Shown here in pieces: positions 1 to 7,640 of a DNA stretch of 29,718 nt; position 1 is the stretch's first letter, and the number at the start of each line of letters is the position of its first letter. Under the pieces are notes generated by a model. That model was not told the DNA's origin. It did not search any database and was given only the letters and a program-made list of their open reading frames with translations. Location of the stretch: positions 8,495 through 38,212 of the forward strand of contig CAJUTD010000007.1 of assembly GCA_910589635.1 (NCBI GenBank). Direction: 5' to 3'. Position numbers and translations under genes: made by a program. Source of the stretch: an uncultured Lachnospiraceae bacterium. GTDB taxonomy: Bacteria > Bacillota > Clostridia > Lachnospirales > Lachnospiraceae.

Positions 1-711
1 GAGAGCTTTGATATCATGCGTTCTCAATTAAAAAAGGCAAGAATTGCCGAGGCAAGGGCAAACGAGAGCAAAAAAGAATTGGTTGCCAAACTGTCGCATG
101 ATATAAAAACGCCGGTTGCAAGTATCAAGGCGGCTTCCGAAGTAGGCGCGGCATTGTCGCCGGATGATAAAAGCAAGGAAAATTACAGGCAGATTATACA
201 CAAGGCGGATCAGATTAATACACTGGTTACGAATCTATTTTCTGCTACGCTGGAGGAACTTCATGAGCTGACGGTAACGCCTTCGGAGATGGAAAGCAAA
301 GAATTGCGGACGTTACTGGAGAATGCCGATTATCTGCACCGCGCGGTAATACCTCCTGTTCCTGATTGCTTATTGTTTGCAGACAAGCTCCGTTTGCAGC
401 AGGTATTTGATAATATTTTTGCCAATTCCTATAAATATGCCGATACCGAAATAATTGTAACGGTAGGCCTGGAGGGGCATTATCTGGCGGTTACTATGGA
501 AGATTGCGGCGGCGGCGTCGGTGAATCGGAGCTGCCGCTTTTGAAAGAGAAATTTAAGCGCGGCAGTAATACAAACAACGTGGAGGGGGCAGGCCTGGGG
601 CTGTATATCGCCGATTGCTGTATGAAGGGAATGCAGGGGCGCCTTGCGATTGAAAATGGCTCAAAGGGACTGAGGGCAATTGTTTGGGTTGCCCTTGGCA
701 GCGCCATTTAA
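1..711 (+). CDS. Sensor histidine kinase, C-terminal part (5' end outside window)
   Basis: The frame is open from base 1, so the start and sensor region lie upstream; the first internal ATG is at 16 and is unlikely to be the true start. The visible 236 codons cover the dimerisation domain, with an H box reading LSHDIKTPVAS, and the HATPase domain, with an N box around DNIFANSYKYAD, a G1 box EDCGGGVGE and a G2 box GAGLGLYIAD. All key kinase motifs are present, so it should autophosphorylate on the H-box His. Family knowledge: kinases beside ABC ATPase/FtsX pairs usually control those transporters in peptide-antibiotic or cell-envelope responses. The ATPase gene begins 78 bp downstream, behind direct repeats that could bind the partner OmpR-type regulator, which is presumably encoded just upstream of the window. 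Confidence 0.9.
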   Translation, partial: ESFDIMRSQLKKARIAEARANESKKELVAKLSHDIKTPVASIKAASEVGAALSPDDKSKENYRQIIHKADQINTLVTNLFSATLEELHELTVTPSEMESKELRTLLENADYLHRAVIPPVPDCLLFADKLRLQQVFDNIFANSYKYADTEIIVTVGLEGHYLAVTMEDCGGGVGESELPLLKEKFKRGSNTNNVEGAGLGLYIADCCMKGMQGRLAIENGSKGLRAIVWVALGSAI

Positions 712-718
712 GGGATAT

Positions 719-761
719 TTAAGAATTGCATAAGGACAGTTAAGGATTGCGAACGTACAAT
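719..761 (+). promoter_or_regulatory. Direct-repeat regulator boxes with promoter before the ABC ATPase gene
   Basis: TTAAGAATTGC (719-729) and TTAAGGATTGC (740-750) differ at one position and lie 21 bp apart; a related TAAGGA sits between them at 731. This gives three half-sites at a period of about 10-11 bp, the geometry used by OmpR/PhoP-family regulators. A possible -10, TACAAT, is at 756-761, with a weak -35 AGGACA at 733-738 (17 bp spacer) buried inside the boxes, as expected for an activator-dependent promoter. Binding by the partner of the upstream kinase is inference. Confidence 0.5.
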
Positions 762-789
762 AGAACGTGTGAAAAGGAGGACATTTTGT

Positions 790-1548
790 ATGAAAGAAGT
801 TTTATTGAAGACCGAAAAATTAAGCAAGTCCTTTTCAAACGGCGGCGCCATGCAGCACGTTCTGAAAAATATTGACTTACAGTTGTACAAAGGTGACTTT
901 ACGGTTATCATGGGGGCAAGCGGCGCAGGAAAATCCACGCTTCTATATGCCTTGTCGGGAATGGACACGCCTACGCTTGGCAAGATTACTTTCACAGATC
1001 AGGTTATTTCCGAATTGTCTCAGGATGGGCTTGCCGTGTTCCGTCGCAGCCACTGTGGATTCGTGTTCCAACAGATTTATCTAATTGACGGCATGAGTGT
1101 CATGGATAATGTGCTTTCCGCAGGGCTTCTTGTGAACAAGGATAAAAAGGCGCTTGTGGCAAGGGCAAGAGAATTGTTTGAGGCGGTTGATATTTCCGAA
1201 GAGACGCAAAAGAAATTTCCGACGCAGATATCAGGCGGTGAGGCGCAGCGAGTGGGAATTGTGCGGGCGCTTATCAATTCACCGGAAATACTGTTTGCAG
1301 ATGAACCCACAGGCGCGTTGAACTCTAAAACAGGGCTTGGCGTTTTAGATACGCTTACAAGGTTTAACGAACAGGGACAAAGCGTTGTCATGGTAACGCA
1401 CGATATGCGTTCTGCGCGTCGCGGCAATCGTATTCTCTACTTAGAGGACGGCGTGATTTTAGGCGAATGTGACTTAGGCAGGTATGTGCACGGCGATGCG
1501 CAAAGGCACGAAAAGCTTTCTGCATTTTTAAATGACAGGGGGTGGTAA
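790..1548 (+). CDS. ABC transporter ATP-binding protein (MacB/BceA type)
   Basis: A 252-residue nucleotide-binding subunit. Walker A is GASGAGKST (residues 42-50), the Q-loop is in FVFQQ near 93, the signature is SGGEAQR near 148-154, Walker B is ILFADEP near 167-173, and the H-loop is VTHD. All are intact, so ATP hydrolysis is expected. The ATG at 790 is chosen over an in-frame GTG at 769 because AAAAGGAGG ends 9 bases before the ATG and lies inside the longer reading. The stop is followed by one base and then the permease start at 1550, so the two are translationally coupled. With the upstream kinase this resembles peptide-sensing or bacitracin-type detoxification modules; the substrate cannot be read from sequence. 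Confidence 0.93.
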   Translation: MKEVLLKTEKLSKSFSNGGAMQHVLKNIDLQLYKGDFTVIMGASGAGKSTLLYALSGMDTPTLGKITFTDQVISELSQDGLAVFRRSHCGFVFQQIYLIDGMSVMDNVLSAGLLVNKDKKALVARARELFEAVDISEETQKKFPTQISGGEAQRVGIVRALINSPEILFADEPTGALNSKTGLGVLDTLTRFNEQGQSVVMVTHDMRSARRGNRILYLEDGVILGECDLGRYVHGDAQRHEKLSAFLNDRGW

Positions 1549-1549
1549 G

Positions 1550-3892
1550 ATGAAAAGAAGTTTTCTGATCGTCCGCTCTAATATCCGCAAATCAAAAGGC
1601 CAGACGGCGGCGATTATCATTTTGATTTTGATTGCTGCTTTCATGTTTAATCTTTGGCTTATGCTTTCGATGGATTACAAATCTAACTTTGACAGATACC
1701 ATGATAAACTCAACGCTGAACATGTTACTTTAGCGGTAGATAGCAATACGGATGAATTTCAAGCATTTCTGTCGCATAAGCTTGAGGGCGACAGCAGCAT
1801 CGCGCAATACAGTCTGGATAACTGTATGAACATGACCGGCAGATTTTCATATAATGGCGGTGAGATAAGCAGCTGGTTTGTTTTTATGGATAAGCAGACG
1901 GCTTTCACGCGCTCTATCGGCAAAATTGAAGTTGTTGAAGAAGGCGATTTGACAAGCGGTGTATATCTGCCGTTGCTTTATAAGACAGACGATATCGCCA
2001 TAGGCAAACAAATTACCATTTCCATCGGCAACCAGAAAGAGACGTATACGGTGTGCGGCTTTTTTAATAGCATAATGATGGGTTCACATAATTGCGCATT
2101 GATTGAAATTGTGCTTACGGAAGATAAGTATGCAGAGCTTGCCAGCAGTGGATATGCGCCGCAGGCGACGCTGTGCGGGGTGCGTTTAAACGACATATCA
2201 GAAAATTTGAATTATGAAGCGTCTCTGAAAAGTATGGTTTCACAACAGCAGCCGAATCGTAATATGGTGAGCAATTGCTATGATACCGTTTCACAATCCC
2301 GTTATATTTCGCAGATGATCTGTTCAGGAATCGTGAGCGCCATGGCGTTTTTTGTGCTGCTGATTGCACTTGTGGTGATTGTATCAAACATCATCAATTA
2401 TATACAGGTCAATATGAAAAATATTGGTGCGCTGAAAGCCACAGGCTATACGTCAAGGCAGTTGATTTGTTGTCTGTTATTGCAGTTTCTGAGTCTGTCT
2501 TTTCTGGCGGCGTTTATTGGCATAGCGCTCTCGTACCTTCTATTTCCCGCGGTCAACGTCATGATGGTTTCGCAGACGGGTATTCCGTACGCGACGCATT
2601 TTTTACCACTGCCTTTTGTGCTTTCGCTTGCGGCATTAGGCGGCTCCGTTGCCTGTTCTGTATGGCTTGCTTCGCGCAGAATCAAAAAAATAGAGCCGAT
2701 TGTGGCGCTTCGCAGTGGCATTCAGACGCACAATTTTAAACGCAATCACGTTCCCCTTGTACATACAAAAGCGCCCCTTACGCTTGCTCTTGCACTCAAA
2801 AGCACACTTTCCGGGGTAAAGCACAACGTAACCATCTCAGTCACAATGCTCGTACTTTCGCTTGTAGTCGTGTTTTCCGGTCTGATGAAAGAAAATGTAA
2901 TCGAAGATATGACGCCGTTTATGAATATGGTCGTAGGAGAAACTGCGGATAGCGCGATCAGCGTGCAGGCCGAAAAAGAGAATGATGTTTTACGGGAAAT
3001 ACATAGGGACAGCCGCGTGGAAAAGAGTTATCTCTATACTTTTTTGAATGTAACGCATATGGGCGGCGTGGATCTTATGGCGGCGATTTGCGAAGATTTT
3101 TCAAAGATCAATATTCAGAGTATTGTAATTGAGGGACGGCTGCCCAAGTATGGCAATGAGATTGCCATTGCCGCCAAATATGCAAAAGAAAACGGGTTCA
3201 AGATTGGAGATGAAATAGAAATAACGGCAAACGGAAACCAGGAAAAGTATCTGATTTGCGGCTTCACACAAATCAGTAATAATCTTGGCAGAGACTGTTC
3301 GCTTACGCGGACGGGCTATGAAAAATTAGGAACGCTCGCAAATACAAATTATTTTATTAATCTTACAGATGAAACCGATATTGATGCGTTTAATCAGGAA
3401 ATGCAAGAGAAATTTGCCGGCAGCATAGATGACACGATAAATATTATGACGACAATGGAAAGCATGTCGGGCGTATATGTTTCGTTAATGACAATTATTG
3501 TGATAGCCATACTTGTGCTCTCCGCGATTATTATTGCTTTTGTATTGTATCTGCTTGTGCGTATCATGCTTAACAATAAGATTCGTGATTATGGAATTAT
3601 GAAAGCACTTGGATTTACAACGGGACAGCTTATTTTGCAAACGGCGTTGTCGTTTATGCCGACCACGATTTTTTCTACCGTTGTGGGGCTGGTTCTATGC
3701 AGTTTTATTATCAACCCCTTGATCGCGTTATTTTTAAGCGGTATCGGCATCGTAAAATGTAACTTTGCAGTTCCTGTGGGATTTACTGTCCTTTGCGGCG
3801 CCGGGCTTGTGCTGTTTGCATTTGCGACGGTTTGCCTGTTATCTTTGAAAATAAGGAAAATCGCTCCGCGAGCGTTGCTTTCAGGAGAATAA
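1550..3892 (+). CDS. FtsX-family ABC transporter permease with two FtsX domains
   Basis: A 780-residue membrane protein, partner of the ATPase encoded just before it. The first membrane helix is at about residues 20-40, followed by a roughly 200-residue extracytoplasmic domain and a three-helix FtsX core (about 255-390). A second helix begins near 425, followed by another extracytoplasmic domain and a C-terminal three-helix FtsX core (about 650-780). Both cores carry the coupling motif before a helix (GALKATGYT and GIMKALGFT). This duplicated layout fits large MacB/LolC-like permeases rather than the single long loop of BceB. The start at 1550 is preferred over the in-frame ATG at 1532, since AGGGGGTGG lies between them. 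No terminator is obvious after the stop. Confidence 0.9.
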   Translation: MKRSFLIVRSNIRKSKGQTAAIIILILIAAFMFNLWLMLSMDYKSNFDRYHDKLNAEHVTLAVDSNTDEFQAFLSHKLEGDSSIAQYSLDNCMNMTGRFSYNGGEISSWFVFMDKQTAFTRSIGKIEVVEEGDLTSGVYLPLLYKTDDIAIGKQITISIGNQKETYTVCGFFNSIMMGSHNCALIEIVLTEDKYAELASSGYAPQATLCGVRLNDISENLNYEASLKSMVSQQQPNRNMVSNCYDTVSQSRYISQMICSGIVSAMAFFVLLIALVVIVSNIINYIQVNMKNIGALKATGYTSRQLICCLLLQFLSLSFLAAFIGIALSYLLFPAVNVMMVSQTGIPYATHFLPLPFVLSLAALGGSVACSVWLASRRIKKIEPIVALRSGIQTHNFKRNHVPLVHTKAPLTLALALKSTLSGVKHNVTISVTMLVLSLVVVFSGLMKENVIEDMTPFMNMVVGETADSAISVQAEKENDVLREIHRDSRVEKSYLYTFLNVTHMGGVDLMAAICEDFSKINIQSIVIEGRLPKYGNEIAIAAKYAKENGFKIGDEIEITANGNQEKYLICGFTQISNNLGRDCSLTRTGYEKLGTLANTNYFINLTDETDIDAFNQEMQEKFAGSIDDTINIMTTMESMSGVYVSLMTIIVIAILVLSAIIIAFVLYLLVRIMLNNKIRDYGIMKALGFTTGQLILQTALSFMPTTIFSTVVGLVLCSFIINPLIALFLSGIGIVKCNFAVPVGFTVLCGAGLVLFAFATVCLLSLKIRKIAPRALLSGE

Positions 3893-4010
3893 AAAAGTGA
3901 GATTTATAATCTGATGCCCTAAAGCCCTGCATAAATGCCATTCGTTCCCTCTTAATGGTGATTTCGTTCCACTTGGGAAAAGAAATATCATAATCTGCCG
4001 ATAAAATAAG
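3893..4010 (-). pseudogene. Possible antisense gene remnant between permease and LytTR gene
   Basis: The plus strand of this gap is full of stops, but the minus strand stays open and reads like protein (for example SFPKWNEITIKRERMAFMQ near 3930-3990) before running into antisense of the permease gene. There is no good start or ribosome-binding site on this strand. It could be the leftover C-terminus of a gene lost by rearrangement, or chance. I do not recognise the family. Confidence 0.2.
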
Positions 4011-4050
4011 TGACGGATTTACAGAGGCAGAAAATACAAGGTGGGGAAAT

Positions 4051-4767
4051 ATGGAAGCAGCCATTGTAGGTGATGAACAATTTACGCAGAAAAAGATATG
4101 CAGTTACATCAGGAACCATAGACCGGACTGCCGGCTGGAAATTTTTTCCACTGGGGAAGAATTGCTGGCAGCCGGCAAGAGGTTTGACTTGATTTTCCTC
4201 GACATACAATTAAAAGGGCAAAATGGCATCGAGACTGCGCGGATTTACCGCGGGCAGCAGGAAGATACCGTGTTAGTATTCCTTGCAGATACCCAGGAAT
4301 ACGTGTTGGAGGCTTTCGACGTATCAGCTTTCCATTATTTGGTAAAGCCCATAGAGGAACGCAAGTTTATGGAGGTATTTGAGCGCGCAGCCAATGAAGC
4401 CAAAAGACATAGGGGGCAGCGTGAGGAAATTATTCTTGTGAGGGAGAAAAACAGAAGTTTTACGATAGACAAAAACGATATATTATTTATTGAAAACAGG
4501 GGCAAAAAAGTTGAAATCCACACGATTGGCAGCCAGGAATTGATTGAGATATACGCCACAATGGAGGAACTTACCCGCAAATTAGGGGAGGGATTTTACC
4601 GCTGCCATAGGGGGTATCTGGTGAATATGGCGTATATCACGGAGTATGACAGCGACAGTATCACGCTTAGCGGCGGCGAAACCGTATGTTTATCCAAAAA
4701 GAAACACGGCGAATTCGTAAAATTATATATGTACTACCATCAGAAAGAAGGCGGTAATGTCGTGTGA
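4051..4767 (+). CDS. LytTR-family response regulator
   Basis: A 238-residue AgrA/LytR-type regulator. The receiver domain (about 1-120) has phospho-acceptor Asp51 in FLDIQLKG and the conserved Lys99 in LVKP. The acidic pocket reads IVGDE where the family usually has IVDDE, so one acidic residue is Gly. The LytTR DNA-binding domain spans about 130-230, including the typical FYRCHRGYLVNM segment. The start follows AAGGTGGGG. No histidine kinase gene adjoins it; the kinase ending at 711 is of the type that pairs with OmpR regulators, so this looks like an orphan or a regulator paired elsewhere. LytTR proteins usually bind imperfect direct repeats and control surface, peptide or competence functions; no target can be assigned here. 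Confidence 0.9.
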   Translation: MEAAIVGDEQFTQKKICSYIRNHRPDCRLEIFSTGEELLAAGKRFDLIFLDIQLKGQNGIETARIYRGQQEDTVLVFLADTQEYVLEAFDVSAFHYLVKPIEERKFMEVFERAANEAKRHRGQREEIILVREKNRSFTIDKNDILFIENRGKKVEIHTIGSQELIEIYATMEELTRKLGEGFYRCHRGYLVNMAYITEYDSDSITLSGGETVCLSKKKHGEFVKLYMYYHQKEGGNVV

Positions 4768-4774
4768 ACAGCGC

Positions 4775-4813
4775 GCAGCCATTTCTTTCTGAAGAGAGAA
4801 ATGGCTGCTTTTT
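4775..4813 (+). terminator. Rho-independent terminator after LytTR gene
   Basis: A perfect 12-bp stem, GCAGCCATTTCT (4775-4786) with AGAAATGGCTGC (4797-4808), has a 10-base loop and is followed by TTTTT. It begins 7 bases after the LytTR stop. Confidence 0.92.
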
Positions 4814-4828
4814 AGCAACAGTGGCGTA

Positions 4829-5014
4829 TCAAGAAATTTTGGGCCCTCTGTTAATTTTCCCGGCAAGGAAAACAGAAGTAGGGCCGTCTGAATGCCCGAT
4901 GTAAGTAATATTTCTTTTGATAGCAATTCTTGGAATCTTTTTTCGGAATAAAATTCCCATTACAGTAAAAATAGTGACAACAATAATGAATACAAGGCAT
5001 ATGATTCTCTTCAT
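4829..5014 (-). CDS. Small membrane protein with Na+-translocating decarboxylase beta-subunit signature
   Basis: A 61-residue peptide. An N-terminal hydrophobic segment (residues 5-22) is followed by a basic stretch, then by YIGHSDGPTSVFLAGKI. That block resembles the conserved GGxDGPTxxFxAxK segment of the beta subunits of oxaloacetate, methylmalonyl-CoA and glutaconyl-CoA decarboxylase pumps (OadB/GcdB). Full beta subunits are near 370-430 residues, so this is either a stand-alone microprotein or a relic. It is probably expressed, since on the minus strand TAAGGAGAC sits just before the ATG. Short clostridial proteins with this block are often annotated as decarboxylase beta subunits from that motif alone; pump activity is not supported by the size. 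Confidence 0.65.
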   Translation of the reverse strand: MKRIICLVFIIVVTIFTVMGILFRKKIPRIAIKRNITYIGHSDGPTSVFLAGKINRGPKIS

Positions 5015-5099
5015 CTGCGGTCTCCTTAGTGTGAATGAAACTTATGCTGGAATATAATTCACAAACATATGGAAATAGTTACGATAAAATTATAAACTA

Positions 5100-5111
5100 T
5101 TTGCCGGCAAA
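5100..5111. promoter_or_regulatory. 12-bp palindrome upstream of ZIP transporter
   Basis: TTTGCCGGCAAA is a perfect palindrome in the divergent region between the small membrane gene and the ZIP gene. It is a plausible operator core, but no known metal-regulator box is matched. Confidence 0.25.
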
Positions 5112-5198
5112 GGTACAGTGTTCCATTAGCAAATATAGGGAAGCGTCATATATTTAATATAAACAGAGAGCCGATTTGGGCTTTTAGAGGTAAGAAAT

Positions 5199-5981
5199 AT
5201 GCAGATTGAAGTAATTCAAGGTATCTTGATTCCGTTTCTGGGTACGACGCTGGGGGCATCTTGCGTGTTGTTTATGAAAAATATGCTCAGTGATTCCCTG
5301 CAAAGGGTTATGAATGGTTTTGCGGCAGGCGTTATGGTGGCGGCGTCTATCTGGAGCCTGCTGACTCCGGCAGTGGAACAGGCAGCGCCCATGGGACAGT
5401 GGGCGTTTGTACCGGCCGTGTGCGGTTTTTGGTTCGGTGTCTTGTTCTTGTTGGCGATGGATCGGGCAATCCCTCATCTGTATCAAGGGAACGGCAAGCC
5501 GAAGTCGTCATGGACGGCGAAAAAAGGCAACGCTATGCTGGTGCTCGCTGTGACACTGCACAATATCCCGGAAGGGATGGCTGTAGGAGCGGTGTTCGCC
5601 GGCTGCCTGTCCGGGAACAGACAGATTAGCATGGCAGAGGCAGTGGCGCTTTCCGTGGGCATTGCCATTCAGAATTTCCCGGAAGGGGCGATTATTTCCA
5701 TGCCTTTGCAGGCAGGGGGGATGAAAAAACGGACGGCGTTCTTGTGCGGTGTGTTATCGGGAGCCGTAGAGCCTGCCGCCGCATTTCTTACGGTTCTGGC
5801 TTCGGGTATTATTGTTCCGGTGCTGCCGTATCTTTTGAGTTTTGCAGCAGGCGCCATGGTCTATGTCGTGGTGGAAGAATTGGTTCCCGAAATGTCAGTA
5901 GGGAAACAGTCTAACGTTGGAACGGTGGTGTTTGCGCTGGGATTTACGCTGATGATGGCGTTAGATGTGGCTCTGGGGTAG
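5199..5981 (+). CDS. ZIP-family divalent metal transporter (ZupT/GufA-like)
   Basis: A 260-residue polytopic membrane protein expected to import zinc or related divalent metals into the cytoplasm. The two metal-binding helix motifs are present: HNIPEG at residues 121-126 (helix IV) and QNFPEG at about 158-163 (helix V). A hydrophilic His/Lys loop follows helix III (about 92-110), and the C-terminal helices include the conserved VEELVPE. The length matches bacterial ZupT/GufA proteins. The start follows AGAGGTAAG. It is monocistronic as far as can be seen, with no clear terminator before the next promoter. If the recombinase marks the end of a large element, this gene may be cargo, but its composition looks like that of its neighbours. 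Confidence 0.92.
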   Translation: MQIEVIQGILIPFLGTTLGASCVLFMKNMLSDSLQRVMNGFAAGVMVAASIWSLLTPAVEQAAPMGQWAFVPAVCGFWFGVLFLLAMDRAIPHLYQGNGKPKSSWTAKKGNAMLVLAVTLHNIPEGMAVGAVFAGCLSGNRQISMAEAVALSVGIAIQNFPEGAIISMPLQAGGMKKRTAFLCGVLSGAVEPAAAFLTVLASGIIVPVLPYLLSFAAGAMVYVVVEELVPEMSVGKQSNVGTVVFALGFTLMMALDVALG

Positions 5982-6009
5982 ATTTTTGCATACTTTTCCT
6001 TTTATTGGG

Positions 6010-6043
6010 AATACTTTCATCAACAATATGGAAGTATTATAAT
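6010..6043 (+). promoter_or_regulatory. Inverted repeat overlapping the recombinase-operon promoter
   Basis: AATACTTTC (6010-6018) and GGAAGTATT (6030-6038) form 9-bp arms with one G-T pair and an 11-base spacer. A consensus -10 TATAAT lies at 6038-6043, with a weak -35 near 6015. The repeat covers the -35 to -10 interval, the usual place for a repressor operator. The -10 looks like vegetative sigma-A rather than a sporulation promoter. Confidence 0.5.
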
Positions 6044-6058
6044 AGAGGTGGCATATTT

Positions 6059-6241
6059 ATGACCGTAAGCTATTCCATCAATGGAAAATCAATAAAACCG
6101 GAAGAACTGAAAGAGATACAGATCACGAAGAAGGATTATATAGATTACGTCGAGGCAATCAAGCAGAGTGCAGGCAACAGTTATCGGGAGCAGGGCAAAG
6201 CGTCTGCTCCCCTTGTAGAAAGGACACAGGGCATAGGATGA
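6059..6241 (+). CDS. Small protein cotranscribed with the recombinase; unknown, possible directionality factor
   Basis: A 60-residue soluble peptide, charged throughout, containing SINGKSIKPEELKEIQITKK and an acidic/aromatic helix (DYIDYVEAIK). No domain is recognised. The ATG at 6059 is preferred to an upstream in-frame ATG at 6005 because GAGGTG lies 8 bases before it and the promoter -10 lies between the two. The stop overlaps the recombinase start as ATGA, so the two are translationally coupled. Family knowledge: serine recombinases that excise elements often need a small, poorly conserved directionality factor encoded nearby. That role is a guess from position only; a regulator of recombinase synthesis is equally possible. 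Confidence 0.6.
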   Translation: MTVSYSINGKSIKPEELKEIQITKKDYIDYVEAIKQSAGNSYREQGKASAPLVERTQGIG

Positions 6242-7599
6242 AAACGGCAGCAATCTACATAAGGGTGTCGACTGATTCACAGGCGGAGGAAGGATATTCC
6301 ATTGACGCACAGAAAGAGCAGCTTTCTGCATACTGTGTGTCAAAGGGTATCAAGAAATATGAATTCTATATTGACGGCGGCTGGTCGGGCAGCAACATCG
6401 AGCGTCCTGAGATGCAGAGGCTGATTGAAGATGTGAATGCGGACAAGATTTCGCATGTCATTGTCTATAAGCTTGACCGTCTGTCGCGTTCTCAGAAAGA
6501 CACGCTGTATCTGATTGAGGACGTGTTTAATCCCCATGGTGTTGATTTCGTATCGCTCAACGAGAGCATGGATACGTCCACGCCCATGGGGCGCCTTATG
6601 TTGGGAATTTTATCGGCATTTGCACAGTTAGAGCGTGAAAACATCCGGCTCCGTACACGGATGGGCATGAAGGAGCGCGTCAAGTCAGGGCTGTGGATGG
6701 GCGGCGGCCGGGTGCCGTTCGGCTATGACTATGATAAAGACAAAGGCGTGCTTGTGCCAAACCGCGACGCAGAGAAGGTTAGGCAGATTTATAAATTATA
6801 TATAGAAGGGAAAGCGCCGCAGGAGATCGCTAATCTTTTGGGCTTAAAGTACGACAGGCTGGTATATCAGATTTTGACGCGCAAGAGCAACTATGGAATC
6901 ATTGAATATAATGGGGAGGAATACCAGGGGCAGCACGAGCCGATTATCTCTAAAGAAATGTATGACATAGCTATGCGCTGTATGCTCGAACGCAAATTTG
7001 TGCGGGCAAACACGTCAGAACACCTTCTGACCGGGCTTTTGCATTGTGGGAAATGCGGTGCCAAGATGCGTTATCAGAAATGGGGAAATAAGGGATGTAA
7101 GTTAGTTTGCTACTCTCAACAGAAATCTAAGACATATTTAGTCAAAGACCCCAATTGTGAGCAGGAAAGGGTCTGGGCAGATGAGGTGGAGGGAGAAGTC
7201 GTCCAGGCAATTTTTGCGTTTGCCAATAATTATAAGCCCAGTGAAACGGAGTCGCTTGCGCCCGGCGATACGCTCTCTTTACTGTATGAGCAGCAGACAA
7301 GCCTCAATAAAAAGATCAAAAAGCTGTATAACATCTACGCGGCGGAGGAGGATAATGATATATTGCTTGAGACCATTGAAGAGTTAAAAAAGAAACTCTC
7401 TTCGATCAATCAGCAGATAGAATTGAATGAGCAGGATGATATTGTTCTGGCGCGCAGACAAGAAAAAACGGAGCTCTTATTGACGGTGAGAGAATTGTGG
7501 GATACCATGGATGTGCGGCAGAAAAAGCATATTGTCCGCAAGCTGGTTAATAAGGTGGTTATCACGGATTCACATGTGCACATAGACTTTTCTCTATAA
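6238..7599 (+). CDS. Serine site-specific recombinase of the large resolvase family
   Basis: A 453-residue integrase/excisionase. The catalytic resolvase domain (about 3-145) opens with YIRVSTDSQAEEGYS, with the nucleophile expected at Ser11, and includes the YKLDRLSR motif. A Recombinase DNA-binding domain follows (about 160-265), then a zinc ribbon starting LLHCGKCGAKM with later Cys residues, and a coiled coil (about 350-410). The length is close to that of SpoIVCA-type recombinases (about 500 residues). It is translationally coupled to the 60-residue gene upstream. Its stop lies 20 bp from the broken end of sigG, which is on the opposite strand. This arrangement strongly suggests it is the end gene of an element integrated into sigG. 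All catalytic motifs look intact. Confidence 0.95.
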   Translation: MKTAAIYIRVSTDSQAEEGYSIDAQKEQLSAYCVSKGIKKYEFYIDGGWSGSNIERPEMQRLIEDVNADKISHVIVYKLDRLSRSQKDTLYLIEDVFNPHGVDFVSLNESMDTSTPMGRLMLGILSAFAQLERENIRLRTRMGMKERVKSGLWMGGGRVPFGYDYDKDKGVLVPNRDAEKVRQIYKLYIEGKAPQEIANLLGLKYDRLVYQILTRKSNYGIIEYNGEEYQGQHEPIISKEMYDIAMRCMLERKFVRANTSEHLLTGLLHCGKCGAKMRYQKWGNKGCKLVCYSQQKSKTYLVKDPNCEQERVWADEVEGEVVQAIFAFANNYKPSETESLAPGDTLSLLYEQQTSLNKKIKKLYNIYAAEEDNDILLETIEELKKKLSSINQQIELNEQDDIVLARRQEKTELLLTVRELWDTMDVRQKKHIVRKLVNKVVITDSHVHIDFSL

Positions 7600-7640
7600 T
7601 GTTTTCGACAAGGTATATTCATTGGCACTGCATAAGTAGA
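7600..7640. other. Putative attachment-site junction between element and sigG
   Basis: The recombinase stop is at 7597-7599 and sigG homology begins at 7620, where the codons read TATGCAGTGCCAATG on the minus strand. Serine recombinases exchange at a 2-bp core inside short, poorly conserved sites, so the exact crossover cannot be fixed without the partner site. Confidence 0.5.

Larger units (their letters stand above)
6010..7619. mobile_element. Right end of an integrated element inserted in sigG (left end not seen)
   Basis: Sigma-G coding homology stops abruptly at 7620, and the adjoining sequence is the recombinase gene with its own promoter. The recombinase operon is the only part that can be assigned with confidence. 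The rest of sigG should appear on the minus strand beyond the far end of the element; no such segment occurs between 1 and 6010. The element is therefore either larger than this window to the left, with the metal transporter, ABC and LytTR genes as possible cargo, or the sigG 3' half has been deleted. The given left boundary is only the start of the recombinase promoter. Confidence 0.6.

Noticed and set aside
1..6010. Left attachment site and sigG 3' half
   Set aside because: I looked for a minus-strand segment resuming after AVPM and for a copy of the junction bases; none was seen, so the left boundary was not called.
7410..7619. Minus-strand continuation of the sigG frame for 70 codons
   Set aside because: It is antisense to the recombinase C-terminus and carries none of the sigma regions that should follow AVPM; it is read-through, not protein-coding.
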